A DNA stretch of 41,446 bases. Source: Bythopirellula sp. (GTDB lineage: Bacteria; Planctomycetota; Planctomycetia; Pirellulales; Lacipirellulaceae). Numbering within the stretch: the stretch's first letter is position 1; each line of letters opens with the position of its first letter. This document shows, in pieces, positions 17,544-25,965 of this stretch. Position numbers and translations under genes: made by a program. The stretch spans positions 1-41,446 of the forward strand of contig JANQQA010000090.1 in the NCBI GenBank assembly GCA_028285205.1, written 5' to 3'. Under the pieces are notes generated by a model. It was given only the letters and a program-made list of their open reading frames with translations, was not told the DNA's origin and ran no database searches.

Positions 17544-18364
17544 AGCGTGACTGCCTCCTTCAGGCCTGCAAGTGGATCGCGGGTGGGGATAAACTCTTGG
17601 CCGACGAAACCGTCATAGCCGATGTCCAATAGCTTCTTCATAATCGCGGGGAAGTTGATTTCTTGCGTGTCGTCGAGTTCGCCGCGGCCCGGACATCCAG
17701 CCGTGTGAACGTGGCCCAGAATGTCCTTGTTCTGCTCCAACCGACGGATCACATCGCCGTGCATTACCTGCACGTGATAGATGTCAAACAACAACTTCAC
17801 GTTGGGCGAACCAACGCGGCGGATGATCGAGGCGACGTAGTCTAGATCATCTCCCTGGTAGCCAGGATGCCCTTTCATCGGATGCGTATCATCACGCGTG
17901 TTGAGATGTTCAACACACAGATTGACGCCTTTCTGCTCTGCGTAGCTGGCGACCTCACTGAGTCCTTTGACGCAGTTTTCGGCTCCCTCTTCTAGTGAGA
18001 TTTCGCCACTCTCTGGATCCTCGGCATCGCGCCATTTGTATCCTGTAAAGGCGATCACATTCGGAAAACCTGCCTCGGCGTTTTCGTCGATCGCATTCTT
18101 TGTGCGTGCGATCACTTCCTCGTGATAATCAAGATTATTGAATCCCTTCATGAACAGCGCGCCCGGCATACCGTTTGGCGACATCGCGCAAATCAGCCCG
18201 TGCTTCTTCAAGGTGGGCCACTCAGGTGGGTCGATCACTTCCACCGACAGGCAGCCTAGCTCTTTGGTTACCTGACACATCTTCTCCGCATCCCAGCACT
18301 CCCCTGCCACATTGAAGCACCAGAACGCGATCGATTGCTTGATATTGCCATTGGTAATGGACAT
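17531..18364 (-). CDS. Hydroxypyruvate isomerase-like / sugar phosphate isomerase-epimerase (TIM barrel)
   Basis: This 277-residue protein has no signal peptide and is expected in the cytoplasm. It is a xylose isomerase-like TIM barrel of the hydroxypyruvate isomerase (Hyi) group. Diagnostic parts are GVNLCVEHLNTRDDTHPMKGHPGY (metal-binding Glu and the substrate-loop region), VKLLFDIYHVQVMHGDVIRRL, LGHVHTAGCPGRGELDDTQEINFP and GFVGQEFIPTRDPLAGL. The ATG at 18364 (MSITNGNIK...) fits the family start; a TTG at 18415 would add 17 residues of doubtful value. It is the first gene of the operon leading into the ThuA-like and sulfatase genes. The exact reaction may be hydroxypyruvate isomerisation or another sugar isomerisation; family members are often misassigned. 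Confidence 0.88.
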   Translation of the reverse strand: MSITNGNIKQSIAFWCFNVAGECWDAEKMCQVTKELGCLSVEVIDPPEWPTLKKHGLICAMSPNGMPGALFMKGFNNLDYHEEVIARTKNAIDENAEAGFPNVIAFTGYKWRDAEDPESGEISLEEGAENCVKGLSEVASYAEQKGVNLCVEHLNTRDDTHPMKGHPGYQGDDLDYVASIIRRVGSPNVKLLFDIYHVQVMHGDVIRRLEQNKDILGHVHTAGCPGRGELDDTQEINFPAIMKKLLDIGYDGFVGQEFIPTRDPLAGLKEAVTLCDV

Positions 18365-18584
18365 TGGCTTGACGGTCTCCCAGACGAGTTTGTGGTTGCA
18401 AGCAACGCGTTCCAACAGTGTAGCAGTTCACCAAACGCCAAACTACTACTAGATTTGCACCGTCTCGCCAACTGGCATCGGGTGCGGACATTGATTAAAA
18501 TCGGGCTTCACTAAGTACTCAGGCGGTCTGCTTCTCGATGGTCGCCAGAGCTTCTGAATAGATACCCCTGGTTGTGAGGTTTCC

Positions 18585-21500
18585 ATGGCGCTGCTTTCCC
18601 GTTTCTTTGATTCTCTCCGCGCGGTATCCCAGAGTGGGTCGAAGCGTCGAAGCTTCACGTCGTTCTTGATGGTGCTTTGGAGTTACCTCGTACTCGGATG
18701 GGTAGGTGCCGCTGAAGCTGCGCCCGCTGGCGACCTGCAACTGGAAGTTGGCGACCGCATCGCAATCTTGGGCAATGGACTTGCCGATCGTATGCAACAC
18801 GACGGTTGGTTGGAGACCTACTTACAGGCGCGCTTTCCTGAGCACAAACTTTCTTTTCGCAACCTGGGTTTCACCGGCGACGAACTCACCATCCGCCTGC
18901 GTTCAGCCGGGTTTGGTAGTCCCGAAGATTGGCTCCGCCGGTCCGAAGCCACCGTTGTGTTCGCCTTTTTTGGCTACAACGAATCGTTTCGCGACGCGGC
19001 GGGGATTGAGCAGTTCAAGAAAGACTTGACCGACTTCGTCAATCAGACACGCAGTCCCGAAGACCAAGACGTTCAGCGTCAGGTCGTCTTGTTCTCTCCC
19101 TCCGCCTACGAAGCTCCTGGAGATCGCTTACTTCCACCAGCAGAGAGCCTCAATCCCCAGCTGGAAATCTACACCGAGGCGATGAAAGAAACTGCAGAGG
19201 CGCTCAACGTGCCATTTGTTGATCTCTTTCATTCGTCACTACAGGCTTATGACGCGGCGGAGGAGCAGCTCACGATCAATGGGATCCACCTCAACGACGC
19301 GGGCAATCGTGCTATTGCGCGGATCGCCGACCGTGCGCTGTTCGGTGACAGGCCAGCGCTGGCCGGCGCGCAGATGGAGATTCTGCGTGATGCCGTTCGC
19401 GACAAGAACTTCTACTGGTTCCAACGGTACCGCACGACTGATGGATACTCCATTTACGGTGGACGGAAGAACACCGGTGGAAGTCGCTGGACACCTGAAA
19501 ACGAGCCCGTGATGCAGCGCGAAATGGAGATCCTCGATGTGATGGCCGCCAACCGCGACCAGCGCATCTGGGCCCTCGCGTACGGAAAAGACCACACCGT
19601 CGATGACTCGAACACACCACCACTAATTCCCGTCGCGTCGAACAAACCGGGACCGATGGGCGATGGCAGTTATCCGTTTCTGAGTGGCGAGGAAGCCATC
19701 GAAAAAATGACGACTGCCGAGGGCCTGGCGGTGAATCTGTTTGCGTGCGAAGAGCAGTTTCCCGAGTTGCAAAATCCTGTGCAGACGGCTGTCGACACGA
19801 AGGGTAGACTCTGGGCAGCCGTGTGGCCGAGCTACCCGCACTGGAGCCCCAAAGATGAAATGAACGACAAGCTGCTGATTTTCGAGGACGAAGACGGAGA
19901 CGGCCGCGCCGACCGTTGCAAAGTCTTCGCCGATGGGCTCCATAACCCTACCGGGTTCGAATTCTATAACGGCGGCGTATACGTCGCGCAAGTACCCGAC
20001 ATTTGGTTCCTCAAAGACACCGACGGCGACGATGTCGCCGACGTGCGTGAGCGGGTCATCGGAGGTATCGACTCGGCCGATACGCACCACTCAATCAACA
20101 GTTTTGTACTTGGCCCAGGTGGCGGGCTGTACTTTCAGGAAGGCGTGTTTCACCATACGCAGGTCGAAACTCCCTACGGCCCACCAATGCGAGTCAAAAA
20201 CGCCGGCGTATTCCGCTATGATCCACTGAGTCAAGAATTCGACTGCTTCTCCAGCTACGGATTTGCCAACCCACACGGGCACGTATTTACGTACTGGGGT
20301 GACAATATCGTTCACGATGGAACCAGCGCTGTACCGCAGTTTGGCCCGGCGATCTCCGGTCGCGTTGTTTATCCCAATAAGCACCGTGGCGGACCTCCCA
20401 TCTATCGAAAACGGACCCGTCCGTGTTCGGCGACAACTATTCTCTCGAGCAGCCACTTTCCCGAAACGAATCGCGACAACTTGTTAGTCTGCAATGTGAT
20501 TGGCGTCCAGGGCGTGTTGCAGTACGAGCTGAAAGAGGACGAAGCGGGCATTAAGGGCGTCGAAACTGAGGAGTTCCTCATGTCGACCGATCCCAATTTT
20601 CGTCCCGTCGATTTGGAAGTTGGCGGCGATGGGGCAGTCTATATTCTCGATTGGCAGAATCCATTGATTGGCCATTTGCAACATAATCTCCGCGATTCGA
20701 ATCGCGATCACCGGCACGGACGCATCTATCGGGTCCAACACAAAGATCGTGAGTTGCTATCGGGTCCGCAGATCACTGATCAGCCGCTCGCCAAGTTGTT
20801 CGCACTGCTGCAGCGCCGTGACAACGGCATTCGCTACCGAGCGAAGATTGAGATGAGCAAGCACCAGAGCGATGATGTCATCGCAGCTTGCAAGCAGTGG
20901 ATGCAGTCTCTGGACCAGCAATCACCTGATTACCAGCACCATCTGCTCGAAGCCTTGTGGGTGCACCAGCATCACCACGTCGTCAACGAGCCTCTGCTGC
21001 GCAAGCTGCTCGCCTCTGAGGATCACCGCGTTCGCGCCGCGGCCGCAACCGTGCTGCGTGCCTGGCGAAAAAAGATCACTGGAGCGGAAGAACTAATCCA
21101 ACCGCTAGTGGTCGACGAGCATCCGCGTGTCCGCCTTACCGGTGTGCTCATCTGCAGCGACATCAATTCGTCCCAAGCCGCCGAGTTGGCGCTAGAGACG
21201 GCTAAAATGCCTCGTGACAAGTTTCTAGACTACGCGTTGGTCGAAGCCACGCGCACGCTCGCTCCGCATTGGAAGCAAACGCTTGCCAACGGCGAACCCT
21301 TTTGCCCAGATAATCCCACGGCAATCTCATACATGTTGCGCTGCAGCTCACCTGGCGACATGCTCAAGATCGCTACCTCCGAGCCGCTAATCGCAGCGAT
21401 CGTCGCCCAACCGAACGTCAAGCCGAACGTGCGATTCAATGCACTGGAAGCTTTGTCACAGAAGCGCAAATCCACGTCGCTCGACGTCTTGTTGGACGTT

Positions 21501-23147
21501 CTCGCGGAACAGCAGGAAGCGAGCCAGCCAGCAATCGAGGGACTCGTCGAGATGCTCCGGCGATTCAAAGACGAACAGCTCGAAGCGGGAGAAGACCGCT
21601 TCGTCGAAATGGCCAGTAACTCCAAAGCTAGCAGCATCCGGCAGGGAGCCTTCGCAGCACTTGCTCGCATTGATGGTTCCGTCGACCGTGTTTGGAAGTT
21701 GGCGAACGAATCGGAATCGGACGTCGTCGATTTACTCTCGTCTATCCGCCGGATTCCCGCGGGCAAGACGCGCGAGTTGTTCTTCGATCGAGTCCGCGCC
21801 GTGATGCTCGATCAGCAGTCTGAAGGCAATGCCACGAGCGAAACGGTCTTGGCGAGCGCGATTGACGCGATGGCTCATATTCCAGGCGGCAATGCAACGA
21901 AACTGGACGACTTGGTCGGATTGCTCGAACAGAACCGCCTTCGTGCGAATCTCGTTCGCACGATTGGTACCATTCCGAAAGACCAATGGAAAGCCGGCCT
22001 CGCCAAGCGCCTTGTCGCGGCCACCATCGGATATCTTCCCTCGGTGCCGCCTAGTGACCGCGCCTCAGGCGACGCGTTCGATGAGATGCAGTTGGCACTG
22101 AAGTTTGCCGAAGTTCTTTCCGCCGACGAACGCGACGCAGCGCTCGACACGCTCAACGGCTTCGTCGTGCGAACACTAAAGCTGGGCACCATCCCGCATC
22201 GCATGTCCTACGACCAACAGAAACTCGTTGTGCGCGCCGGCGAACCTGTGCAACTGGTATTCGAAAACCAAGACAACATGCCGCATAACGTTGTTGTTAC
22301 CGACCCCGGTTTCCTCGCCAAAATCGGGCAACTCGCCGAATCGCAAGCCACCGACCCCGAAGCCATCGCGCGTGAGTACGTTCCGAATAACCGCCGCGTC
22401 CGTATGGCCAGCCGACTCCTACAACCACAGGAGTCGCAGACGATCGACTTCAAGGCCCCCAAGCAACCGGGTGTGTACCCGTTCGTTTGCACCTATCCCG
22501 GCCACTGGCGACGGATGTTTGGCTCGATGATTGTTGTGGAAAACGTCGAGCAGTACCAAGCAGACCCAACTGCGTACTTGGCCGCGCATTCGATCGAAGT
22601 GAAGGACGAGTTTCTCAAATTCAATCGCCCACTGAAGAACTGGACGCTTGCGGAACTCCAGCCCGCGCTGGATCGCTTGGCAACAGGGCAAAGCTATCAG
22701 CGAGGTGCACGGTTGTTCGAAGCGGCCAGCTGCGCTGCTTGCCACTCCGTGCAGGAAGGACAGCAGCGGTTCGCTCCCGATCTCACCAAACTTGACGCCA
22801 AACGCAAGCCGACAGACATCCTGCGTTCGATGGTCGAGCCTTCCAAGGAGATCGAGGAAAAATACCAGATGGGCAAGTTCGAAACCGACAGCGGCACCGT
22901 CGTGGTCGGCCTGGTTGTCGAGGAAGACGACAAGGAGGTTACGCTGATGACCGACCCACTGGCGAACTGCGAACCGACGATCCTCGCTAAGGACGAAATC
23001 GAGGAGCGTTACAAGTCGGACATCTCGCTGATGCCCGCCGGCTTGCTCGATCGCTTCACGGAAGACGAAATCTTAGAGCTTTGCGCCTTCGTCGTCGCCC
23101 GCGGTGACAAAGACGCCCCCGTCTATCAGAACGCCGATTCGAACTGA
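18585..23147 (+). CDS. Giant SGNH-like / beta-propeller / HEAT / cupredoxin / cytochrome c protein
   Basis: This 1520-residue exported protein has many modules. A signal anchor or peptide ends near residue 46. An SGNH/GDSL-hydrolase-like domain covers about 50-255. A PVC-type dehydrogenase propeller covers about 370-720 (LAVNLFACEEQFPELQNPVQ, DGDGRADRCKVFADGLHNPTG, LEVGGDGAVYILDWQNPLIG). HEAT-like repeats cover about 740-1170. An azurin/plastocyanin-like domain covers about 1200-1325 with His1234, Cys1302, His1307 and Met1311 as type 1 copper ligands. A C-terminal cytochrome c domain has CAACH at 1383-1387 and ends with MPAGLLDRFTEDEILELCAFV. Having copper and heme centres in one chain suggests an internal electron path from a substrate oxidised at the propeller. 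The SGNH catalytic residues look lost. GAGG lies 7 bases before ATG 18585. It is divergent from the isomerase operon. Confidence 0.93.
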   Translation: MALLSRFFDSLRAVSQSGSKRRSFTSFLMVLWSYLVLGWVGAAEAAPAGDLQLEVGDRIAILGNGLADRMQHDGWLETYLQARFPEHKLSFRNLGFTGDELTIRLRSAGFGSPEDWLRRSEATVVFAFFGYNESFRDAAGIEQFKKDLTDFVNQTRSPEDQDVQRQVVLFSPSAYEAPGDRLLPPAESLNPQLEIYTEAMKETAEALNVPFVDLFHSSLQAYDAAEEQLTINGIHLNDAGNRAIARIADRALFGDRPALAGAQMEILRDAVRDKNFYWFQRYRTTDGYSIYGGRKNTGGSRWTPENEPVMQREMEILDVMAANRDQRIWALAYGKDHTVDDSNTPPLIPVASNKPGPMGDGSYPFLSGEEAIEKMTTAEGLAVNLFACEEQFPELQNPVQTAVDTKGRLWAAVWPSYPHWSPKDEMNDKLLIFEDEDGDGRADRCKVFADGLHNPTGFEFYNGGVYVAQVPDIWFLKDTDGDDVADVRERVIGGIDSADTHHSINSFVLGPGGGLYFQEGVFHHTQVETPYGPPMRVKNAGVFRYDPLSQEFDCFSSYGFANPHGHVFTYWGDNIVHDGTSAVPQFGPAISGRVVYPNKHRGGPPIYRKRTRPCSATTILSSSHFPETNRDNLLVCNVIGVQGVLQYELKEDEAGIKGVETEEFLMSTDPNFRPVDLEVGGDGAVYILDWQNPLIGHLQHNLRDSNRDHRHGRIYRVQHKDRELLSGPQITDQPLAKLFALLQRRDNGIRYRAKIEMSKHQSDDVIAACKQWMQSLDQQSPDYQHHLLEALWVHQHHHVVNEPLLRKLLASEDHRVRAAAATVLRAWRKKITGAEELIQPLVVDEHPRVRLTGVLICSDINSSQAAELALETAKMPRDKFLDYALVEATRTLAPHWKQTLANGEPFCPDNPTAISYMLRCSSPGDMLKIATSEPLIAAIVAQPNVKPNVRFNALEALSQKRKSTSLDVLLDVLAEQQEASQPAIEGLVEMLRRFKDEQLEAGEDRFVEMASNSKASSIRQGAFAALARIDGSVDRVWKLANESESDVVDLLSSIRRIPAGKTRELFFDRVRAVMLDQQSEGNATSETVLASAIDAMAHIPGGNATKLDDLVGLLEQNRLRANLVRTIGTIPKDQWKAGLAKRLVAATIGYLPSVPPSDRASGDAFDEMQLALKFAEVLSADERDAALDTLNGFVVRTLKLGTIPHRMSYDQQKLVVRAGEPVQLVFENQDNMPHNVVVTDPGFLAKIGQLAESQATDPEAIAREYVPNNRRVRMASRLLQPQESQTIDFKAPKQPGVYPFVCTYPGHWRRMFGSMIVVENVEQYQADPTAYLAAHSIEVKDEFLKFNRPLKNWTLAELQPALDRLATGQSYQRGARLFEAASCAACHSVQEGQQRFAPDLTKLDAKRKPTDILRSMVEPSKEIEEKYQMGKFETDSGTVVVGLVVEEDDKEVTLMTDPLANCEPTILAKDEIEERYKSDISLMPAGLLDRFTEDEILELCAFVVARGDKDAPVYQNADSN

Positions 23148-23275
23148 GTTTGCTGCGGCATCGACAGTGCCAGCAACTGAGCGATCAACCCCCGCCAGCC
23201 AATACCCCCATTGAGAGGTATACGCACGTCTGCCTGCGCACAAAGAGGTGTCTAGGTACTCGCTCGTGCGACGTC

Positions 23276-23289
23276 GGAATTTGAATTCC
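23276..23289. repeat. Short inverted repeat upstream of the regulator gene
   Basis: GGAATT-TG-AATTCC forms a perfect 6-base inverted repeat with a 2-base centre. The right arm with its flank, GAATTCC (23283-23289), recurs directly at 23305-23311, 22 bases further on. Both copies lie just upstream of the predicted promoter at 23332-23360. This could be a protein-binding site or chance; no function is claimed. Confidence 0.4.
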
Positions 23290-23318
23290 TAGGCAGGAAA
23301 TGTAGAATTCCATTAATT

Positions 23319-23350
23319 ACACGAAATCAAATTGACGAAACATATTTCGT
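23319..23350. promoter_or_regulatory. Predicted operator of the MarR-like regulator
   Basis: ACGAAA occurs at 23321-23326 and 23335-23340, 14 bases apart, and its complement TTTCGT occurs at 23345-23350. The inner pair forms a 6-4-6 palindrome (ACGAAA-CATA-TTTCGT, 23335-23350). A wider 10-base inverted repeat, TACACGAAAT / ATTTCGTGTA, pairs 23318-23327 with 23344-23353. The site covers the -35 hexamer and the spacer of the predicted promoter, a position suited to repression, probably by the regulator encoded directly downstream. Confidence 0.6.
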
Positions 23351-23360
23351 GTATTATGCT
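23332..23360 (+). promoter_or_regulatory. Predicted sigma70-type promoter of the secretion operon
   Basis: TTGACG (23332-23337) and TATGCT (23355-23360) are separated by exactly 17 bases. The expected transcription start, about 23367, lies roughly 28 bases before the regulator ATG at 23396. The inverted repeat at 23335-23350 overlaps the spacer. This is a prediction from consensus only. Confidence 0.55.
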
Positions 23361-23395
23361 TCGCGTGTACGCCACGCAATTCCCTCGATCCTGCC

Positions 23396-23794
23396 ATGCC
23401 CACTCGAAATAACTCAGCGTCTCAGAGCCGCCCATCCTCCGAGCACGACAGGAGCTCAGAGCACGATTTGGGCAATTCGCGAGCCGGACTTGCACCGCTA
23501 CCCGCCGATCCAGACGCCATTCCGTGGACATTTCTGACCAATCACGCCCACGTCCTGATCGTCCTGTGCGGCGAACCCGACATGGTTTTGCGGCAGGTTG
23601 CCGCTCGTGTGGGAATCACCGAGAGGGCCGTCCAGAGGATTGTGCACGATCTGGTTCAGGGAGGATTCCTCACACGAGAGCGTATCGGACGCCGAAATCA
23701 CTATCAGATCAGCAGTGGTAAACACCTGCGACATCCGATCGAATCTCATTGCACAATCGACCAGCTGCTGAGTTTGATTCACAGTACGAACTGA
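23396..23794 (+). CDS. Winged helix-turn-helix (MarR-like) transcriptional regulator
   Basis: This 132-residue protein has a polar N-terminal tail of about 40 residues, rich in Ser, His and Glu, and then a winged-helix DNA-binding domain at about 45-105. It reads [19 protein letters not shown], then the helix-turn-helix [23 protein letters not shown], then the wing [18 protein letters not shown] short [15 protein letters not shown] tail follows, as in other small MarR-like regulators. It is the first gene behind a promoter with a palindromic site, and the ABC exporter gene begins 41 bases after its stop. Self-regulation and control of the downstream exporter, adaptor and channel genes is the simplest reading. 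No effector-binding domain is visible, so the signal is unknown. Confidence 0.85.
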   Translation: MPTRNNSASQSRPSSEHDRSSEHDLGNSRAGLAPLPADPDAIPWTFLTNHAHVLIVLCGEPDMVLRQVAARVGITERAVQRIVHDLVQGGFLTRERIGRRNHYQISSGKHLRHPIESHCTIDQLLSLIHSTN

Positions 23795-23835
23795 CCCTAA
23801 CGGACATCCCCACAGAGTCGGATGTCGCCAAGCCC

Positions 23836-25965
23836 ATGCCAGCAGAAGTAGATCATTCCCGAGCAGGCCTCGCCGGTGTACTCGTCCGCATCAGTCGCGA
23901 GTGCGAGTCTCCGGTAGAACATTTGCGCGCCGAGCAGCTGGTTCGCGAAGCGAGTCGTGCCTGGCCAGGCGACGAGTCGAAGCTTTGGTCTCGATGGTTA
24001 GCTGAAGGCTGCCGGTGCTTGAATTTGCGCGCGAGTGAAGTGCAACTGCCACTTGAGCGAGCACTCAAATTGGCGGAAGACGGTGCCGCCGTGGTTGGTC
24101 TCTGGCGTCCCCAGCTCGGTCCGCTAGTCCTGGTGGGACGCGGCGAGATCGCAGAGGGCGAGATCGACGCCAGTTACGGCGTATCGCGAAGCGAGCTTGA
24201 TCAAGCGGCGCATCAGTCGCCCACTCCAGAAAAGTGGCTAGTCGTCGAGCATGCCGCGCAGTTGGGCTCGGGCGATTCGCCGCATTTCGCGAATCGGCCT
24301 GTGCTGCGGTTGGTGAGAATGTTGCGGCCCGAATGGAATGACATCTGGCTGGTGCTGGTTTTCGCCTTCTTGGCAGGGCTCTTGAGTATCTCAACACCGA
24401 TCGCCGTAGAAGCGCTGGTCAATACGGTTGCCTTCGGTCGGTTGTTGCAGCCGGTCGTGGTGTTGGCGACGCTGCTGTTCGGGTTTCTGGCATTCGCGGG
24501 CGCAATGCAAGCGATGCAGACATACGTTGCTGAGGTGATCCAGCGACGGTTGTTTGCGCGCGTGTCTGCGGATCTTGCCTATCGCTTGCCATGCATCGAT
24601 GCGAGCAAGCTGGATGGAGCTTACGCGCCGGAGCTGACCAATCGGTTTCTCGACGTCGTGACGTTACAGAAAGTTGTGGCCCAACTCCTGCTCGACGCGG
24701 TGAGTATCGTTTTAGCGACACTCGTCGGTATGACGGTGCTCGCGTTCTATCATCCCTGGCTACTCGGGTTCGACGTGTTGTTGTTGGCGTTGGTCGTTGG
24801 AGGATTGTTTGTGTTCGGGCGGGGCGCAATCCGGACCGGCATCGTTGAATCCAAGTACAAGTACCGACTAACCGCCTGGTTCGAAGACCTGACGCGCTGC
24901 CCCACGGCGTTCAAACCCGAGGGGGGTTCTGAATTCGCGTCTGATCGCGCCAATCTGCTCGCCACCAGCTATTTGCGAGAACGCCGATCACACTTTAGCG
25001 TGCTGTTTCGGCAGATTGTGTTCGTGCTGGTGTTGCAAGCGATCGCTGGGACCGTACTGCTAGGAGGTGGTGGCTGGCTGGTGATCCAAGGGCAACTGAC
25101 GTTGGGCCAACTCGTGGCCGCGGAGCTGATTGTCTCGGTGATTCTGGCATCGATGGCGAAAGTCGGAAAGCATCTCGAGAGCTTCTACGATCTGGTAGCC
25201 GCGGTCGACAAATTAGGGGTGCTGTTTGACCTTCCCCTGGAGCGCCGTGACGGCCTGATGTCCATTAATCCCGAAGGCGGCGGGCTAACGGTCTCGCTTA
25301 CCAACGTGAGTGTTCCACACGTTCGCGGGAAGGCAGCCGCGGGATTGTCTCTCGAGATTGCCGCTGGGGAGCGCGTGGCGCTGGTGGGTGGCTCGAAGAC
25401 AGGGAAAACATCGATCTGCAACCTCATCTATGGTTCGAACAAGCCGGCGAACGGACGCGTCACGCTGTCTGGGTTCGCACCGACCGACCTGCGGCCCGAT
25501 GTGCTGCGCGGTGCGGTCGCGCTGGCGGCGGAACCGGAGATTTTCGAAGGGACACTGGCGGACAACGTCCACCTGCGACGGCGCGAAGTAGGCACGTCCG
25601 AATGCCTGGCCGCGTTCGAGGCGGTGGGTCTGCTCGACGATTGCTTGAAGCTTTCAGATGGCCTCGACACGTCCGTGACGGCGGCGGCTACTGCCCTCAG
25701 CGGCAGCCAACAGCGATTGCTGATGTTGGCGCGGGCAATTGCAGCAAGCCCAGATCTCCTAGTCGTCGACGGCACGCTTGACGCCTTGCCGGATGAAGAA
25801 CTAAATACTGCTGTCGATGCGATTATCGATCCGCAACGCGATTGGACGGTCGTCTTGGCAACCGGTCGACGAGATATCGCGGAGCGCATGCAGCGGCAGA
25901 TCGAACTGAACGACTTGCAGGAGTCGAAAACTCTAGGGCAAACACTGGAGAGGACCGAGGTATGA
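23836..25965 (+). CDS. ABC exporter of type I secretion kind, with degenerate ATPase site
   Basis: This 709-residue protein has the layout of an RTX/bacteriocin-type ABC exporter. An N-terminal domain of about 150 residues stands where a C39 or C39-like domain would be, without an obvious catalytic Cys. Six membrane segments lie between about 170 and 445, and a nucleotide-binding domain covers about 475-690. Walker A is intact (GGSKTGKT, 518-525) and the signature reads LSGSQ (621-625). The Q-loop position has Ala565, Walker B reads LLVVDG with Gly646 where the catalytic Glu belongs, and the H-loop position has Gly677 in LATGRRD. ATP binding without normal hydrolysis is therefore likely. I chose ATG 23836; a TTG at 23749 inside the regulator gene is possible. 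The stop overlaps the HlyD start (ATGA, 25962-25965). The cargo is unknown. Confidence 0.88.
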   Translation: MPAEVDHSRAGLAGVLVRISRECESPVEHLRAEQLVREASRAWPGDESKLWSRWLAEGCRCLNLRASEVQLPLERALKLAEDGAAVVGLWRPQLGPLVLVGRGEIAEGEIDASYGVSRSELDQAAHQSPTPEKWLVVEHAAQLGSGDSPHFANRPVLRLVRMLRPEWNDIWLVLVFAFLAGLLSISTPIAVEALVNTVAFGRLLQPVVVLATLLFGFLAFAGAMQAMQTYVAEVIQRRLFARVSADLAYRLPCIDASKLDGAYAPELTNRFLDVVTLQKVVAQLLLDAVSIVLATLVGMTVLAFYHPWLLGFDVLLLALVVGGLFVFGRGAIRTGIVESKYKYRLTAWFEDLTRCPTAFKPEGGSEFASDRANLLATSYLRERRSHFSVLFRQIVFVLVLQAIAGTVLLGGGGWLVIQGQLTLGQLVAAELIVSVILASMAKVGKHLESFYDLVAAVDKLGVLFDLPLERRDGLMSINPEGGGLTVSLTNVSVPHVRGKAAAGLSLEIAAGERVALVGGSKTGKTSICNLIYGSNKPANGRVTLSGFAPTDLRPDVLRGAVALAAEPEIFEGTLADNVHLRRREVGTSECLAAFEAVGLLDDCLKLSDGLDTSVTAAATALSGSQQRLLMLARAIAASPDLLVVDGTLDALPDEELNTAVDAIIDPQRDWTVVLATGRRDIAERMQRQIELNDLQESKTLGQTLERTEV

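Noticed and set aside
23749..23835. Extended N-terminus of the ABC exporter from a TTG inside the regulator gene
   Set aside because: The added residues overlap the regulator and have no counterpart expected in exporters; ATG 23836 is simpler.
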